From Antitrichia curtipendula (Eukaryota; Streptophyta; Bryopsida; Hypnales; Leucodontaceae): DNA of 64,000 bases. The DNA is taken from assembly GCA_951230915.1 (NCBI GenBank), contig OX579638.1:24818696-24882695 (forward strand), given 5' to 3'. This document shows, piece by piece, positions 12,742 to 23,449 of the stretch (the first letter of the stretch is position 1; each line of letters starts with the position of its first letter). Position numbers and translations under genes: made by a program. Under the pieces are notes generated by a model. It did no database searches. It had not been told where the DNA came from and saw only the letters and a list, made by a program, of their open reading frames with translations.

Positions 12742-13664
12742 TTAACCCCTAAAACCTTGAGGCCTTTTCTCCATCAAAACACACTCAAAACTGCCACTTC
12801 TATTGCAAAGAGCAAAAAATTATAAAAATTGTTTTTTTTTGCATATCTAACAGTAGGATCTTATACTAGACTAGTATGAGAATGTGTGCAAGAAATTTCA
12901 GAAACTTTGAACAAATAGATTGCAAAATATTTGCATTCAAAGTGAAGAAAACAAGTTTTTTTGCACCTTGCTTGATTAGATTTTTGGGCTTTGAACCTAT
13001 TTAATTTAAATTTTTTGTATTGTTGATTTTGATTTTCTAAGATTATATGTTGAATACTTCAGTTGAGAATCTAGGAAAAAAAATTCAAGAAAAAAACACT
13101 AAATTTTCACTCATTAAAAAATTGTTAAGTAGAAGTAGGTTCAAGATTGAAAGAATAACTAAATCGTTAATAGCTCTAAGACAAAATTGGAATACCATAA
13201 TCCCAACGGTGAGATTGTTCTAGAAAGCAAATTCAACCTTGTCTAAAAAAAGAGTTCTGAAAATTGTAAAAATTGCATTAAAAAATGAATCCTAAAAGTT
13301 ATTTTTTCAAGAAGATGCTTAGATTGCCCGAAAAACTAAGATTGTCCATAACTTTTTCATTATTAGTCCAAATAGAATGAATCAAAGCTTCAAATGTAGA
13401 CAAAAAGACATAGATTTTGAAAAAAATATTTAAGAAATTTATTTAGACTTTTTGTGATTTTTTTGTGTTGCCCGCCAAACTCTATTTTTGGCATAACTTT
13501 TTTTCTCGGGCACCAATTGAAATAAAAGTGATATATCCACAAAGCTCTTGCAGAACCGCACAACCTCAAAAAATCCCCAAAAATTTCTCTTCAAATTGAG
13601 GTCACAGGAACCTACCCGGACCCAAATTGTCCCCCGAGGGGACAAACGGGGTTTTAGGGGTTAA
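12742..13664 (+). mobile_element. TTAA-flanked MITE, family A, copy 2 (923 bp)
   Basis: TTAA lies at 12742-12745 and 13661-13664. The termini are CCCCTAAAAC and GTTTTAGGGG, perfect complements. The palindromic core GTCCCCCGAGGGGAC sits near the right end. It has the same length as the copy at 21432-22354 and differs at only a handful of positions. A 68-codon minus-strand open stretch inside is also identical between the two copies and is not thought to be a gene. Confidence 0.85.
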
Positions 13665-14052
13665 GAAGAGTATTTTGCCTCGGTGAATAGCGGTATGTTC
13701 CTGTGACCACTTCAATTCCAGCCTTTGCGAAAAGGGCGTGTTCTTACGATTGATCCCATAGGTACGTCGCTAACCTCAGACAGTAGGTTGTATTCAACAA
13801 GCTACACGTAACTGTCTACACATTAAAGGCGAAGTGCCAAAAATCACCACCTTGACAAACCTGGATGAGGCCACACACTTCCAAGTTCAAAAATTACCCC
13901 GCCTTTCCCTCTTGCTCCGTTTCTATGCAGTCCAAGTACAAGATTCGCAATGGAAGTACGGTAGTACATCCCTGGCCTGTCTGCTATACCAGCAATACCT
14001 GCCCAATCTCCTTTCTTTCATTTGCAGCTCATTTTCATTCTCTGCAGCTGCA
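13665..14052. other. Spacer beyond the MAPKKK 3' end
   Basis: The base composition is more balanced than in the MITE-rich DNA to the left. No gene is supported. Confidence 0.45.
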
Positions 14053-14295
14053 AAACCTGCTCAGTCTTCTCTCATTTATTTTACAATCAGCTCAAGACAG
14101 GATGTGCATTTGAAACCTGCTCAGTCTTCTCTCATCTATTTTACAATTCAGCTCAAGACAGGATGTGCAGTTGAAACCTGCTCAGTCTTCTCTCATCTAT
14201 TTTACAATTCAGCTCAAGACAGGATGTGCACTTGAAACCTGCTCAGTCTTCTCTCATTTATTTTACAATTCAGCTCAAGACAGGATGTGCACTTA
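14053..14295. repeat. Tandem array, four units of 60-61 bp
   Basis: Units start at 14053, 14113, 14174 and 14235, each opening AAACCTGCTCAGTCTTCTCT and ending near GACAGGATGTGCA. Copies differ by only a few bases. The array lies about 0.6 kb downstream of the last MAPKKK 3' exon start. It creates an accidental plus-strand open frame that I do not call as a gene. Confidence 0.9.
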
Positions 14296-14699
14296 ATAGG
14301 GGATGCGGATTGAGCTCAAGAATCACGAGCCAGTATTATCTTCAAGCCGGATTCCAAGCTCCAAAGAATCGAAACTGCAGCAATTGATCTGCATCGGGAA
14401 TAAATGATCACCCACGTGCATGTAGAATTCTGTACAAGACTAGACTGAACCCAAAACGTCACAGAATCTCAAAATACCGGTACACAGGAAAATCTGCCCG
14501 AGGCGCTTGGTGCGACGATTAGGGTTGCCACAGAGATTCGCGATCCCTCATAAAGACCTCGCCTACCCTTGCTCTCAAACTGCTTGCATCTGCGTGGGGT
14601 TTTAATCGGTCAAGACTCAAGACCTCATCTTGGCTTCCCGGACCTTCCGCATAATAAGTCCCACCTCTGATCCGAGAAAGAATATTTTTCCCGTCCTCT

Positions 14700-14870
14700 A
14701 GCCGACGAATCCCAGCTGGATTCTGGCATGTTGCTCGGTCCAGTTAGGATTCAGTAACCCTTGCCAGAACACTTGGAAATGGGAACAGCAGTAGCACAAC
14801 CAGAGATCATCTTTGCAAGTAGGAAAGATTTGTTGATCTTTAGCAAACCGATCTCCAGAAGCACTATTAT
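14700..14870 (-). other. Probable 3' UTR exon of the MAPKKK
   Basis: A good acceptor (TTTTGTTACAG) ends at 14871 and pairs with the GTAAG donor at 14991-14987, which overlaps the stop codon. The exon downstream of 14870 would contribute only the last bases of the stop codon and 3' UTR. The far end is not determined. Confidence 0.5.
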
Positions 14871-14987
14871 CTGTAACAAAAGAACACCATCTTAGTGCAA
14901 TCATTAGTGCAGGCAAAATACTGTAGTAAGATACTACATCAATTCTAAGCTTGATACATTCACTTGGAACGATAAGAATGAGTGATC

Positions 14988-17900
14988 TTACAATTGGTAA
15001 CCAATAGGAAAAGAAGCTCGAAACGTCCTGGGAGCTTGGGCCACAAATGGGTGCTTCAAGAGATCTTTCACTGTCGGGCGGTCCTCTGGACACTTTTGCA
15101 AACACCAAGTGATAAAGTTCTTTGCTGTGTCACTAAGATGCTCAGGAATTGGTGGCAACTCCCCATTCGTAACCTTGAAAAAGAATGCATACTGCAAACA
15201 GATTGAAAAATCAATAACTGCCCTGGCTTAACTCACGAGGTCAAATGCAAAATGTTGTTTATATACCAGCACCAGAACGGTATTAAAAGTAGCAGGTTTT
15301 CTACGACCTTTGTATATACGAAACTTTACTCACCCCTTGCAAACCACTCCACGGCGGCTTGCCGTCTGCCATTTCAAGTACAGTACAGCCAAGACTCCAA
15401 ATATCCACTGCGAGCCCATAAGGACGTTTGTTTCGTCCTGGTAACAGTACCTGCAGGGGCCGACCTTAAAAAAATGAACACGGTTTTTCCACGAATCATC
15501 ATATCATAGAGCAATTCGTATAGTCCGGAGAGATACTTGGAACAAATTTTGCATCAATCCTGGAGAATAGGTACCTCCGGAGCCATGTAGTAAGGAGAAC
15601 CTTTTATTGAGGTGGCCAGTGACTCCTTCATCTGAACACATTGAAGAAGGAAAGTGGTGAGGCTACTGCATCCCTACTTCCTCGCTTGAAATAATTGCAG
15701 ATCAGCATCCACCACTGTATGCAATAGCCGGGGAACGAAATGCTGAAAGAAGCACAAAGTCTATTCTGGTTTTGCCAAAACCCAGAAATATTCATCATAC
15801 GCTATCAGCAGTACTGTGTGGAAAAGAACAAATTTATTAAATGCAGGGTAAGGAAGAGAAAACAAAAAACCTGCTTCGCCAAACCAAAATCAGCGAGCTT
15901 CACTTGTCCGTCGGCGTCGACGAGAATGTTGGCGCACTTGATGTCCCTGCACAAAAAAGAGAGAAACGTCATCCAAACGCCCTTGTCATCGGACGCCCAC
16001 CCAACCCACTTTTAGGCAGAGCAGGACCCGAAGAGACGAATGAATTAGCTATCTCTGCGATCAAAACCTAATATAGAAAGCCTAAATATACCTCAGTTAG
16101 TAACTGAACGAGACTGCTACAGGAGAATGTTCCTCTGTTGATGATAAAATGACCTAGAACGCGGCACACATCTGAGTGGCTATACTCAAAAATACTACGA
16201 AAGGGACCAGAAATTTAATAACCAGGAGCGTGAGGGGGCAATCCAGTATTAGTTCTTAAATTTTACCAAAACGCATCTATCTATTAGGTATCTACAAAGA
16301 TTACCGGCAGTTGTAAAGTCTGGAAAGCTAATGCAAAAAGCATGATTCAAGAACCGTCGTCTCGACATGGAGCATCTCAAATTTTGAAACGTTTCATCAC
16401 CTCTCTATTGATTCACCTGCGCATTACTCTTCGAGAAACTGCACCGAGGGAGAATACACCAGATAAAGTGGGAGAAGAACATGTTACCTGTGTACTGTGT
16501 TCATGTCATGGAGATACTCCAAGCCTGTGAGGATCTGACGAGTGTACGAGCTCATGAGTACTTCGTCAAAGACTTGGAAGTTCTTCATGATAGATTGAAG
16601 TGAGCCCATTTTTACGAGTTCCAGAAATATACAGAGACTCCCGTCCTCCTGAAATGATCACCACAATTAACGCTGAGCAGTACCGAACTGAAGGAAGAGT
16701 CAACTGAAGTGTTTCACAGACCCATTCAATTTAAGCAATTGGATACAAAAGATATGTGAATAGAACCAGTTATTCCCAAGGTGAGAGCTGAGTACCGTTG
16801 TCGTGCCGTAGTACTGGACAATGTTAGGATGCCTGAGTTTACTCAACACTGCCACTTCCTGCCAATACCCCATATCATTGTGATTTGAAGGAAGAAAATC
16901 AAGGTCTTCGAATTCTTTAAACTGGAGTAGCAGACAGTCAGATTATTAAAGAGAGCATTTGTCGATTGATCATTGCAACTGATGAATGTTCAGTGGCTGC
17001 GCACCTGGTGGATCTCAGGGGGGATATGGTCACTATTACTGACTTTCACTGCAAAGAAAGTCCCATCGTCCCTGCCATGCCGGCACGTGTGTTTTCAATG
17101 TCAATATAATTCCCCAAGAGTCATGATATGATCGCCAAATGAAACAGTGAAAGACTTATAAATTCAGAATTCAAAGAGAAACAGAGAAACTTACAGATTC
17201 CATCCTTCATAAACACAGCCGAAGGAGCCACTGCCAATTTTAGCACCCCGTTTCCATCTTTGCGGGGGCTTTGGCACTGGCTGGAGAAACCGATGGAAAG
17301 GAGAAGTATTCCCAGGTGAATCTTGATACGTCGGCGAGATGACCGATCGCTGAGGGGAGTTCCAGGGATTCGGAATGTAATCTGGTTTCTCTAAATGCAT
17401 TACAGGATGTGATTTAAGAGGGCGGGGTGACGTTGGTGGAGTCAAATTCCGTGGGCATGGTGGTGCTGATGCAGATGAAGTCAGTTTATGATCATGCAGG
17501 TGGGGTGAGGTAGGCGGGGTCAATTTGTACCGAAGAGGTGATATTTCTCCATTGAGATTCAGTGATGGTAATGAACGTCGACGAGCTCCCAAATCGTGTT
17601 GCAATGCTGTCGCAGTATTTGATGATACTGTTTGAGTTCGTCTGTCAAGCAGATGCGGGAGCCGCGTTGGCGATGGCGGGGGCCGGGTTGGTGATGGAAG
17701 CGGCAACTCGCTTGGCGATGGAAGCTTGCATGGCTTGTGATAACTTTCATGGAGAGGGCTGATAGCCAATCCCTGGCTACTCACCAAATGCTTCCGTGGG
17801 CTCCTCTGAGGCGTGGAGCACCTAAAAGCTTCATGAGCAGGACTAGCTTTTCCAGTGCTCGAACTATCAGTTAAATCTGTGTTGCCTGGACTGAGATGAT

Positions 17901-18604
17901 ACGAAGGTGAGCTCCCCAACTCATTGTCATCGTCGCTGTTACGGAAAGTTCTCCAGTCCGCCGTTGAGCATTCTGCAAATTGAAAAGTTAGTTTAGGCCG
18001 ATTGAGAAATAGCAGTTCGAGTCATCAACGAAATCACATGCTCAGGTGGATACAGACCTTGCGCCCGGACACCATTTAGAATGCAACGATTTGCAGAAGC
18101 ACCGCTACGATTTGCAGAAGTATTTTCGGAATGCGGCATCAGCGGTCGACTGGAATTACATCCTCTTCGGTTCGTGAACGGTGACTGCGGCGTATAGGCA
18201 TGAGTCGAAGTTGAATCTCCCTGTGAATCGAAATCTGAGGGCAGCGACGACCCCCTCCACATGGCATTCTTTTGAGACTTCAAATAAGACGCGATTTTCT
18301 CTTCCTCCTTACAATCTACACCCAGAACCTTCACCATCTTCGGGCTCAGTGGAACACCATCATTCTTGCCAGAAGCAATCATTTGCGTGCTTGTGATACG
18401 CAATTCACTTCGAGGTCTCGCTGGCTCCAGTCTTGAAATTGTGCGCAGCGGCGGCGGAGTAGCTATGTCGACAGGAAGTGAGTAACCCTCAGGTTTCTTG
18501 CAGCTCAGGTGATCAGGAGGTGGCGACGGCAATGGTAACCCCATCGGCGCACCCTCACGATTGCTCTTCGTCGTCGCCTTCTTCTTCGATACTAAGAATT
18601 TCAT
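14988..18604 (-). CDS. MEKK1-like MAP kinase kinase kinase
   Basis: Coding exons on the minus strand are 18604-18058, 17972-17195, 17071-17005, 16921-16796, 16648-16488, 15946-15871, 15631-15575, 15450-15334 and 15191-14988. They total 2133 nt, or 710 residues. The ATG follows an in-frame TAG directly. Residues 1-420 are Ser/Pro-rich and low complexity, as in the regulatory half of plant MEKK proteins. The kinase domain runs from W422 to about 697. It has the glycine loop GSGSFGCV, K451 in FAVK, a helix-C glutamate at E486, the catalytic HRDIKCAN at 559-566, DFG at 579-581 and MAPE at 601-604. The family phosphorylates MAPKKs in stress, immune and developmental cascades. The activation segment GSPYYMAPE has Tyr where plant relatives usually have Trp. 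A splice donor overlaps the stop codon. If it is used, the stop becomes 14869-14867 with the same final residue. Confidence 0.93.
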
Positions 18605-19884
18605 CTAGCGAGTTTCGACAAAGGCATGTTAGCAACAACATACCCCTAATGTGTAAGGTTTTCCCACTGAAATTCAGAGTATGAAACTAAGATTAACATT
18701 GACAGCTCCACACGTCTAGTAGTGATATCAGCGTCGTCAACGAACCCCGAAGCAGTCCTCTTGAGAACGCTAAGTGATCAAGAATGATGCTAAGGCAATT
18801 ATCATGTAGAGCCAAATACGCTGATTTTAAAGAAGCTAATTTCAAAGACGCTGAAAGAAACCTCAAGTATAGAACCTAAAATGCGCTCTCTTGCTATTCA
18901 CACTATTCTAGGAAACTGCGCACATGTCCGCTCTCGTACTGGCCATGGCCTCTAGCTTATATCTCCGCTACGGCCGGCACTACATAGTCCTTCTTAGCTT
19001 AGGTAATTATGTAATTACGTTCTTACACCTTTAGCTTCTCGACAGGACCACTCACAGACACGATCGTGGTCACTAGCTTGCCCAGCACTACATAGTCCTT
19101 CTCATCTTAGGTTATTACCAAATTACGTTCTTACTGCAAGTCATCCCCTAACTACTACCAGCACATACGATTCCCTGTCCGAACTTCCGCAGAAGTGGAG
19201 AAATAACCCTCAAATTCTGCAGGGACAGCACTACGTTACCTTGACAAATGAATGGCGCGGAATCGCTTCTTCAATACCGACAACCGCCTATTACTCCGTG
19301 CCGCTACTAAAGCTTTCCTCTCCGCCTCACATCGTAGGTTTCAAGAAGAGCCGCAACTGCTCATCTCCCACTCACGCGAAATCAACACTCTCTCACTCCA
19401 CAAGACCTTCACAAGAACTCCACAAGAACTTCACATGTGTACTCGAAAGTGCCTCCGAAACGCTCATTCCATGGCTACTATCCCCTGCAGCTTCATCACT
19501 TTCATTGTCAACCAACCATTTCCCTGCCAAATCCTCTGCACAGAATTGTGCTCCCACCGCACAGTACTATTTCTCTCGCACAGAAATACAATAACCTAAT
19601 GGGAGACAAAAAGAAAGGGAAGCAAATAGTGATATTCCTGCGCCGACTGATAAAAGAAATAAATTGCAGCGACGAAACAGAAGTTGTCGTGGTTGTCCTG
19701 GTCTCGAAGGAAGGCCGACTGTGTCAAAGCCGAACTCGTCGAACTCTGAAACACAGTAAGCTTAAGGGCAAGACGTGCTCCTACTGCGACACCGCGTTCC
19801 CAAATTACCGACATTCGTAGTCAGGTCGTATTAAATGCAGTGTACCGTGTCCGGAATCGTGAGGCCGTCACTCGTCGCCATTTA
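18605..19884 (-). promoter_or_regulatory. 5' leader and upstream region of the MAPKKK
   Basis: Read on the minus strand, about 19240-19600 is GA-rich, as expected for a 5' leader. At 18977-19026 and 19085-19134 a 50-bp block (starting GCACTACATAGTCCTTCT) is directly repeated 108 bp apart with a few mismatches. No start site or TATA box can be fixed. The open frames across 19.2-19.8 kb lack any domain and are rejected. Confidence 0.45.
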
Positions 19885-20314
19885 GAGCATCCTCAATGCT
19901 ACGCCAGTACGCGTGGAGGAAAACACTGCATCCCGCCCCCTTTTCCTCACTGTGGCATTTCCTATCTTTGGCGCCTCAATGCAACAACGGTATTTGGAAC
20001 CGGAAACTGCTCTGTAAAGGAAGTGTGGAGGGTGCAAGAAGAGCGGAAGGTACCACATCTGCAAAGTTCTCCCCCCTTTGCAGCCCTTTATGACTCAATT
20101 TAGCGGTGACCAAAAAGTGCAGAGGAGCTTGGAGGATACAACAAAGGACTAGATTTTGCCATGTAGGAGTCAAGAAGTGTCGAGTCTGTGAATATAACGT
20201 AAGTGGTGCCATTAGCATTGGGGCCGTTTTTTTGTTGCTCTTCTCTAAACTTGATAAAACAAACACAAAACTTGTCACTACAGTGCTTCTAAATATGTTG
20301 GATTGAGGATGCTC
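19885..20314. mobile_element. PIF/Harbinger-type MITE, copy 1
   Basis: The termini GAGCATCCTCAAT and its complement ATTGAGGATGCTC are flanked by TTA at 19882-19884 and 20315-20317. A 3-bp TTA/TAA duplication with GAGCATC-type ends is characteristic of plant Tourist/PIF-Harbinger MITEs. Length is 430 bp. Confidence 0.75.
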
Positions 20315-20317
20315 TTA

Positions 20318-20776
20318 GAGCATTTGCAATGCTCCTGTTATTGAGACCAATTCTGGCACTGTGTCGTGCGTAGAATTATTTATAAGTAAATTTTCTCTCC
20401 AATGCAACCATTATTGGGGCCTCCAATTCTATGGCCTCATTATGCAATCATTTAGGAGTGCCTAATTTGTAAAATGTGAAGGGCCCATGAGTTGGTCAAT
20501 TGTAGGAATAATCATTATTGTCAACACTTTTCAAGCATTGATATATGCACTAATCAATTCAACCTTCCCTTGTTTCCATCAAAGTCTTTTTTTTATGTAA
20601 ATTTTTTCCTTTCTTTCTCTTTATAATACAAAAAAGTCCCATGTGGCATTTGGATTGCCAACTTTGTATTTGGTCAATTTGTCCCCCCCAAAAATAGGTA
20701 TTGTGTGGGCTTTGTGGAATGATCCTCCATTTTGCCATTATAGGGCTTGTATGTTGAATATGTGTTGTAGATGCTC
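20318..20776. mobile_element. PIF/Harbinger-type MITE, copy 2, abutting copy 1
   Basis: The left end GAGCATTTGCAATGC begins directly after the TTA that closes the first element. The right end GTAGATGCTC is followed by TTA at 20777-20779. The two elements share the central TTA. Length is 459 bp. Confidence 0.65.
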
Positions 20777-20779
20777 TTA

Positions 20780-21431
20780 TGAGCATGCTCAATCAAACTG
20801 CTACATTGGCCCTCCGGAATTATTTTTAACTTTAGAATTGTACCTATCAAAACTTGAAATTGGTATTAATAGTAATCAATAGAAGATCATCCCAAAGCAC
20901 TTCGAGTAGGTACAAGAAAACTCAAATTTAGACATTTGAAAATGAAATAAATTGTTTCAAAAGCTAGCTAAATAAAAAATATCATAGAGATCAAAGTATA
21001 CTTTGGCAATCAAAGTTACCAAAGTAAAATTTGACCATTGACATTCTAAAGTTGGAATATCAATGAACAATTTTTACTTTAGTAATCATAATTTGCCAAG
21101 ACCTTTATTATTTTTTTATTTTACCTTACTTGTAAAGTGTTTGACCAATGTTGGAATTTGGAATCATTTAACTCTACTCAAAATACTTTTTTATGCACTT
21201 CCAATGATAATAGTTTCAAATTCTAATTATACACAAGTCAAAAGTTGGAAACACATTTGGAAGGCCAATAATCCAATGGATCGAGGACGCTTTAATTCTT
21301 ATAGGTCCATACAAGTAGTACCATATTTAATTCCAAGAAACACAAATTATGTATTCAAATATGACAAGACAACAAGACATACACCACTGGTTTGATTATT
21401 CAACAAATAGCATCATTCATTTGGATTTTAT
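20780..21431. other. AT-rich spacer
   Basis: No gene is supported. A 110-codon open stretch at 21063-21395 has no recognisable domain and its composition follows the surrounding AT-rich DNA. Confidence 0.45.
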
Positions 21432-22354
21432 TTAACCCCTAAAACCCCGAGGCCTTTTCTCCATCAAAACACACTCAAAACTGCCACTTCTATTGCAAAG
21501 AGCAAAAAACTATAAAAATTGTTTTTTTTTGCATATCTAACAGTAGGATCTTATACTAGACTAGTATGAGAATGTGTGCAAGAAATTTCAGAAACTTTGA
21601 ACAAATAGATTGCAAAATATTTGCATTCAAAGTGAAGAAAACAAGTTTTTTTGCACCTTGCTTGATTAGATTTTTGGGCTTTGAACCTATTTAATTTAAA
21701 TTTTTTGTATTGTTGATTTTGATTTTCTAAGATTATATGTTGAATACTTCAGTTGAGAATCTAGGAAAAAAAATTCAAGAAAAAAACACTAAATTTTCAC
21801 TCATTAAAAAATTGTTAAGTAGAAGTAGGTTCAAGATTGAAAGAATAACTAAATCGTTAATAGCTCTAAGACAAAATTGGAATACCATAATCCCAACGGT
21901 GAGATTGTTCTAGAAAGCAAATTCAACCTTGTCTAAAAAAAGAGTTCTGAAAATTGTAAAAATTGCATTAAAAAATGAATCCTAAAAGTTATTTTTTCAA
22001 GAAGATGCTTAGATTGCCCGAAAAACTAAGATTGTCCATAACTTTTTCATTATTAGTCCAAATAGAATGAATCAAAGCTTCAAATGTAGACAAAAAGACA
22101 TAGATTTTGAAAAAAATATTTAAGAAATTTATTTAGACTTTTTGTGATTTTTTTGTGTTGCCCGCCAAACTCTATTTTTGGCATAACTTTTTTTCTCGGG
22201 CACCAATTGAAATAAAAGTGATATATCCACAAAGCTCTTGCAGAACCGCACAACCTCAAAAAATCCCCAAAAATTTCTCTTCAAATTGAGGTCACAGGAA
22301 CCTACCCGGACCCAAATTGTCCCCCGAGGGGACAAACGGGGTTTTAGGGGGTAA
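21432..22354 (+). mobile_element. TTAA-flanked MITE, family A, copy 3 (923 bp)
   Basis: TTAA lies at 21432-21435. The right flank is GTAA at 22351-22354, one base from TTAA. It is nearly identical over its full 923 bp to 12742-13664 in the same orientation. The differences I noticed are two adjacent bases near the left end, one base about 60 bp in, and the last flank base. Confidence 0.85.
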
Positions 22355-23449
22355 ACATCTAAACCTTATTGTGCTTGAATACAAGACCACAAGCATAAAA
22401 TGGTGACCATTTTGTATGTTCCATTTAAGTAAACCAATAATAAGGAAAACATTAGTAGTACTCTTTGGTGAATTTCTAGTATGAGTTTTCAATTTAGTAC
22501 ATTGGCTAAATGATTTTTGGAGACAACGCTGCCAAATTGAAAATCATTAAAATTCAAGTACCGATCAACATGACTGGAACTAGGTACTATAGGAGGTACT
22601 GTAGTAAGAACTATTGTAGTTGAGGTGTTGCAGTCTTCTCTTTTGGGGGGATATTTGATTATTTACTACTAGATGATTCAATTTGAAAAATTTGAATTCA
22701 ATATAGGAATCAATGGCCCAATTTTGATAAGTGAATTCTTGAATTGGTCTACAAAATTAACCATTCCAAATGGAGAACATTTTCTACATATATCCCCCAA
22801 TTACTATATTATACCCTTCCAGTGAAAATGACCGGAGGGTCAGTGATGAAAGCTATCCTACAGCCCTCGCTCTGAGATACCCGGAGGTCGAGAACCTGAC
22901 CAACCTAACCGGGATTGAGAGAAACTGACATACCCGATGGAGAAACTAGTTATGGAGAACCTGACCTACCCGAGATATCAAGAATCTGCCCTACCCGAGA
23001 TAGCAAGAATCTGCCCTACCCACTCATACCCTGTACACCGAGAACCTGCCCTGCCTTGACCAAGACAGGTGGGAGGAGGGGTTGGACGTTGGGGCGGGGG
23101 CTGAAGCCCTACGGGCGGGCGCGCGGGCGACGTCGCGATGTCCATGGCTGCAGGCAACAAGCAGCCCGAAAGCTCGATTCCAATTCTATGTGGGAGATCT
23201 ATTGTTGCCCTGAGGCCCGCTGTGTTCGTCGCTCCAAGTTCTCGCTCGTCACACTCCTGCTGTCTGTCTCCTCCCCTCCCTCCCCAATCTCACTCGCAAT
23301 CCTCATCTCTACCACCCCCTTCACTTCCCCTCCTCTCCGTCGCCATTGTCACCGCAGTGCAGCGGCCTCGCAGTGTACAGGATTCTTCTCCCATTGCTAC
23401 ACGCTCGCGATTTCTCACTCAGTGTGTGCTTGTGCTGCATAGCGCGGCT
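22355..23449 (+). promoter_or_regulatory. Upstream region and 5' leader of the GYF gene
   Basis: From about 22876 the composition shifts abruptly from AT-rich to GC-rich. At about 22950-23035 a 26-bp unit (ATCTGCCCTACCCGAGATA) is repeated two to three times. From 23050 to 23449 the sequence is GC- and CT-rich, as expected of a promoter and 5' leader. No exact start site can be given. Confidence 0.5.

Noticed and set aside
12742..13664. CRISPR-like or phage-like interpretation of the repeated blocks
   Set aside because: The copies are dispersed, 923 bp long and TIR-bounded. The genome is plainly nuclear plant DNA with spliceosomal introns.
13834..14235. A plus-strand open frame of 133 codons with repeated peptide
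   Set aside because: It is created by the 60-bp tandem array and has no conserved feature.
19241..19820. Overlapping plus-strand frames of 115-127 codons
   Set aside because: They lie in the GA-rich leader of the minus-strand MAPKKK and show no domain or splice structure.
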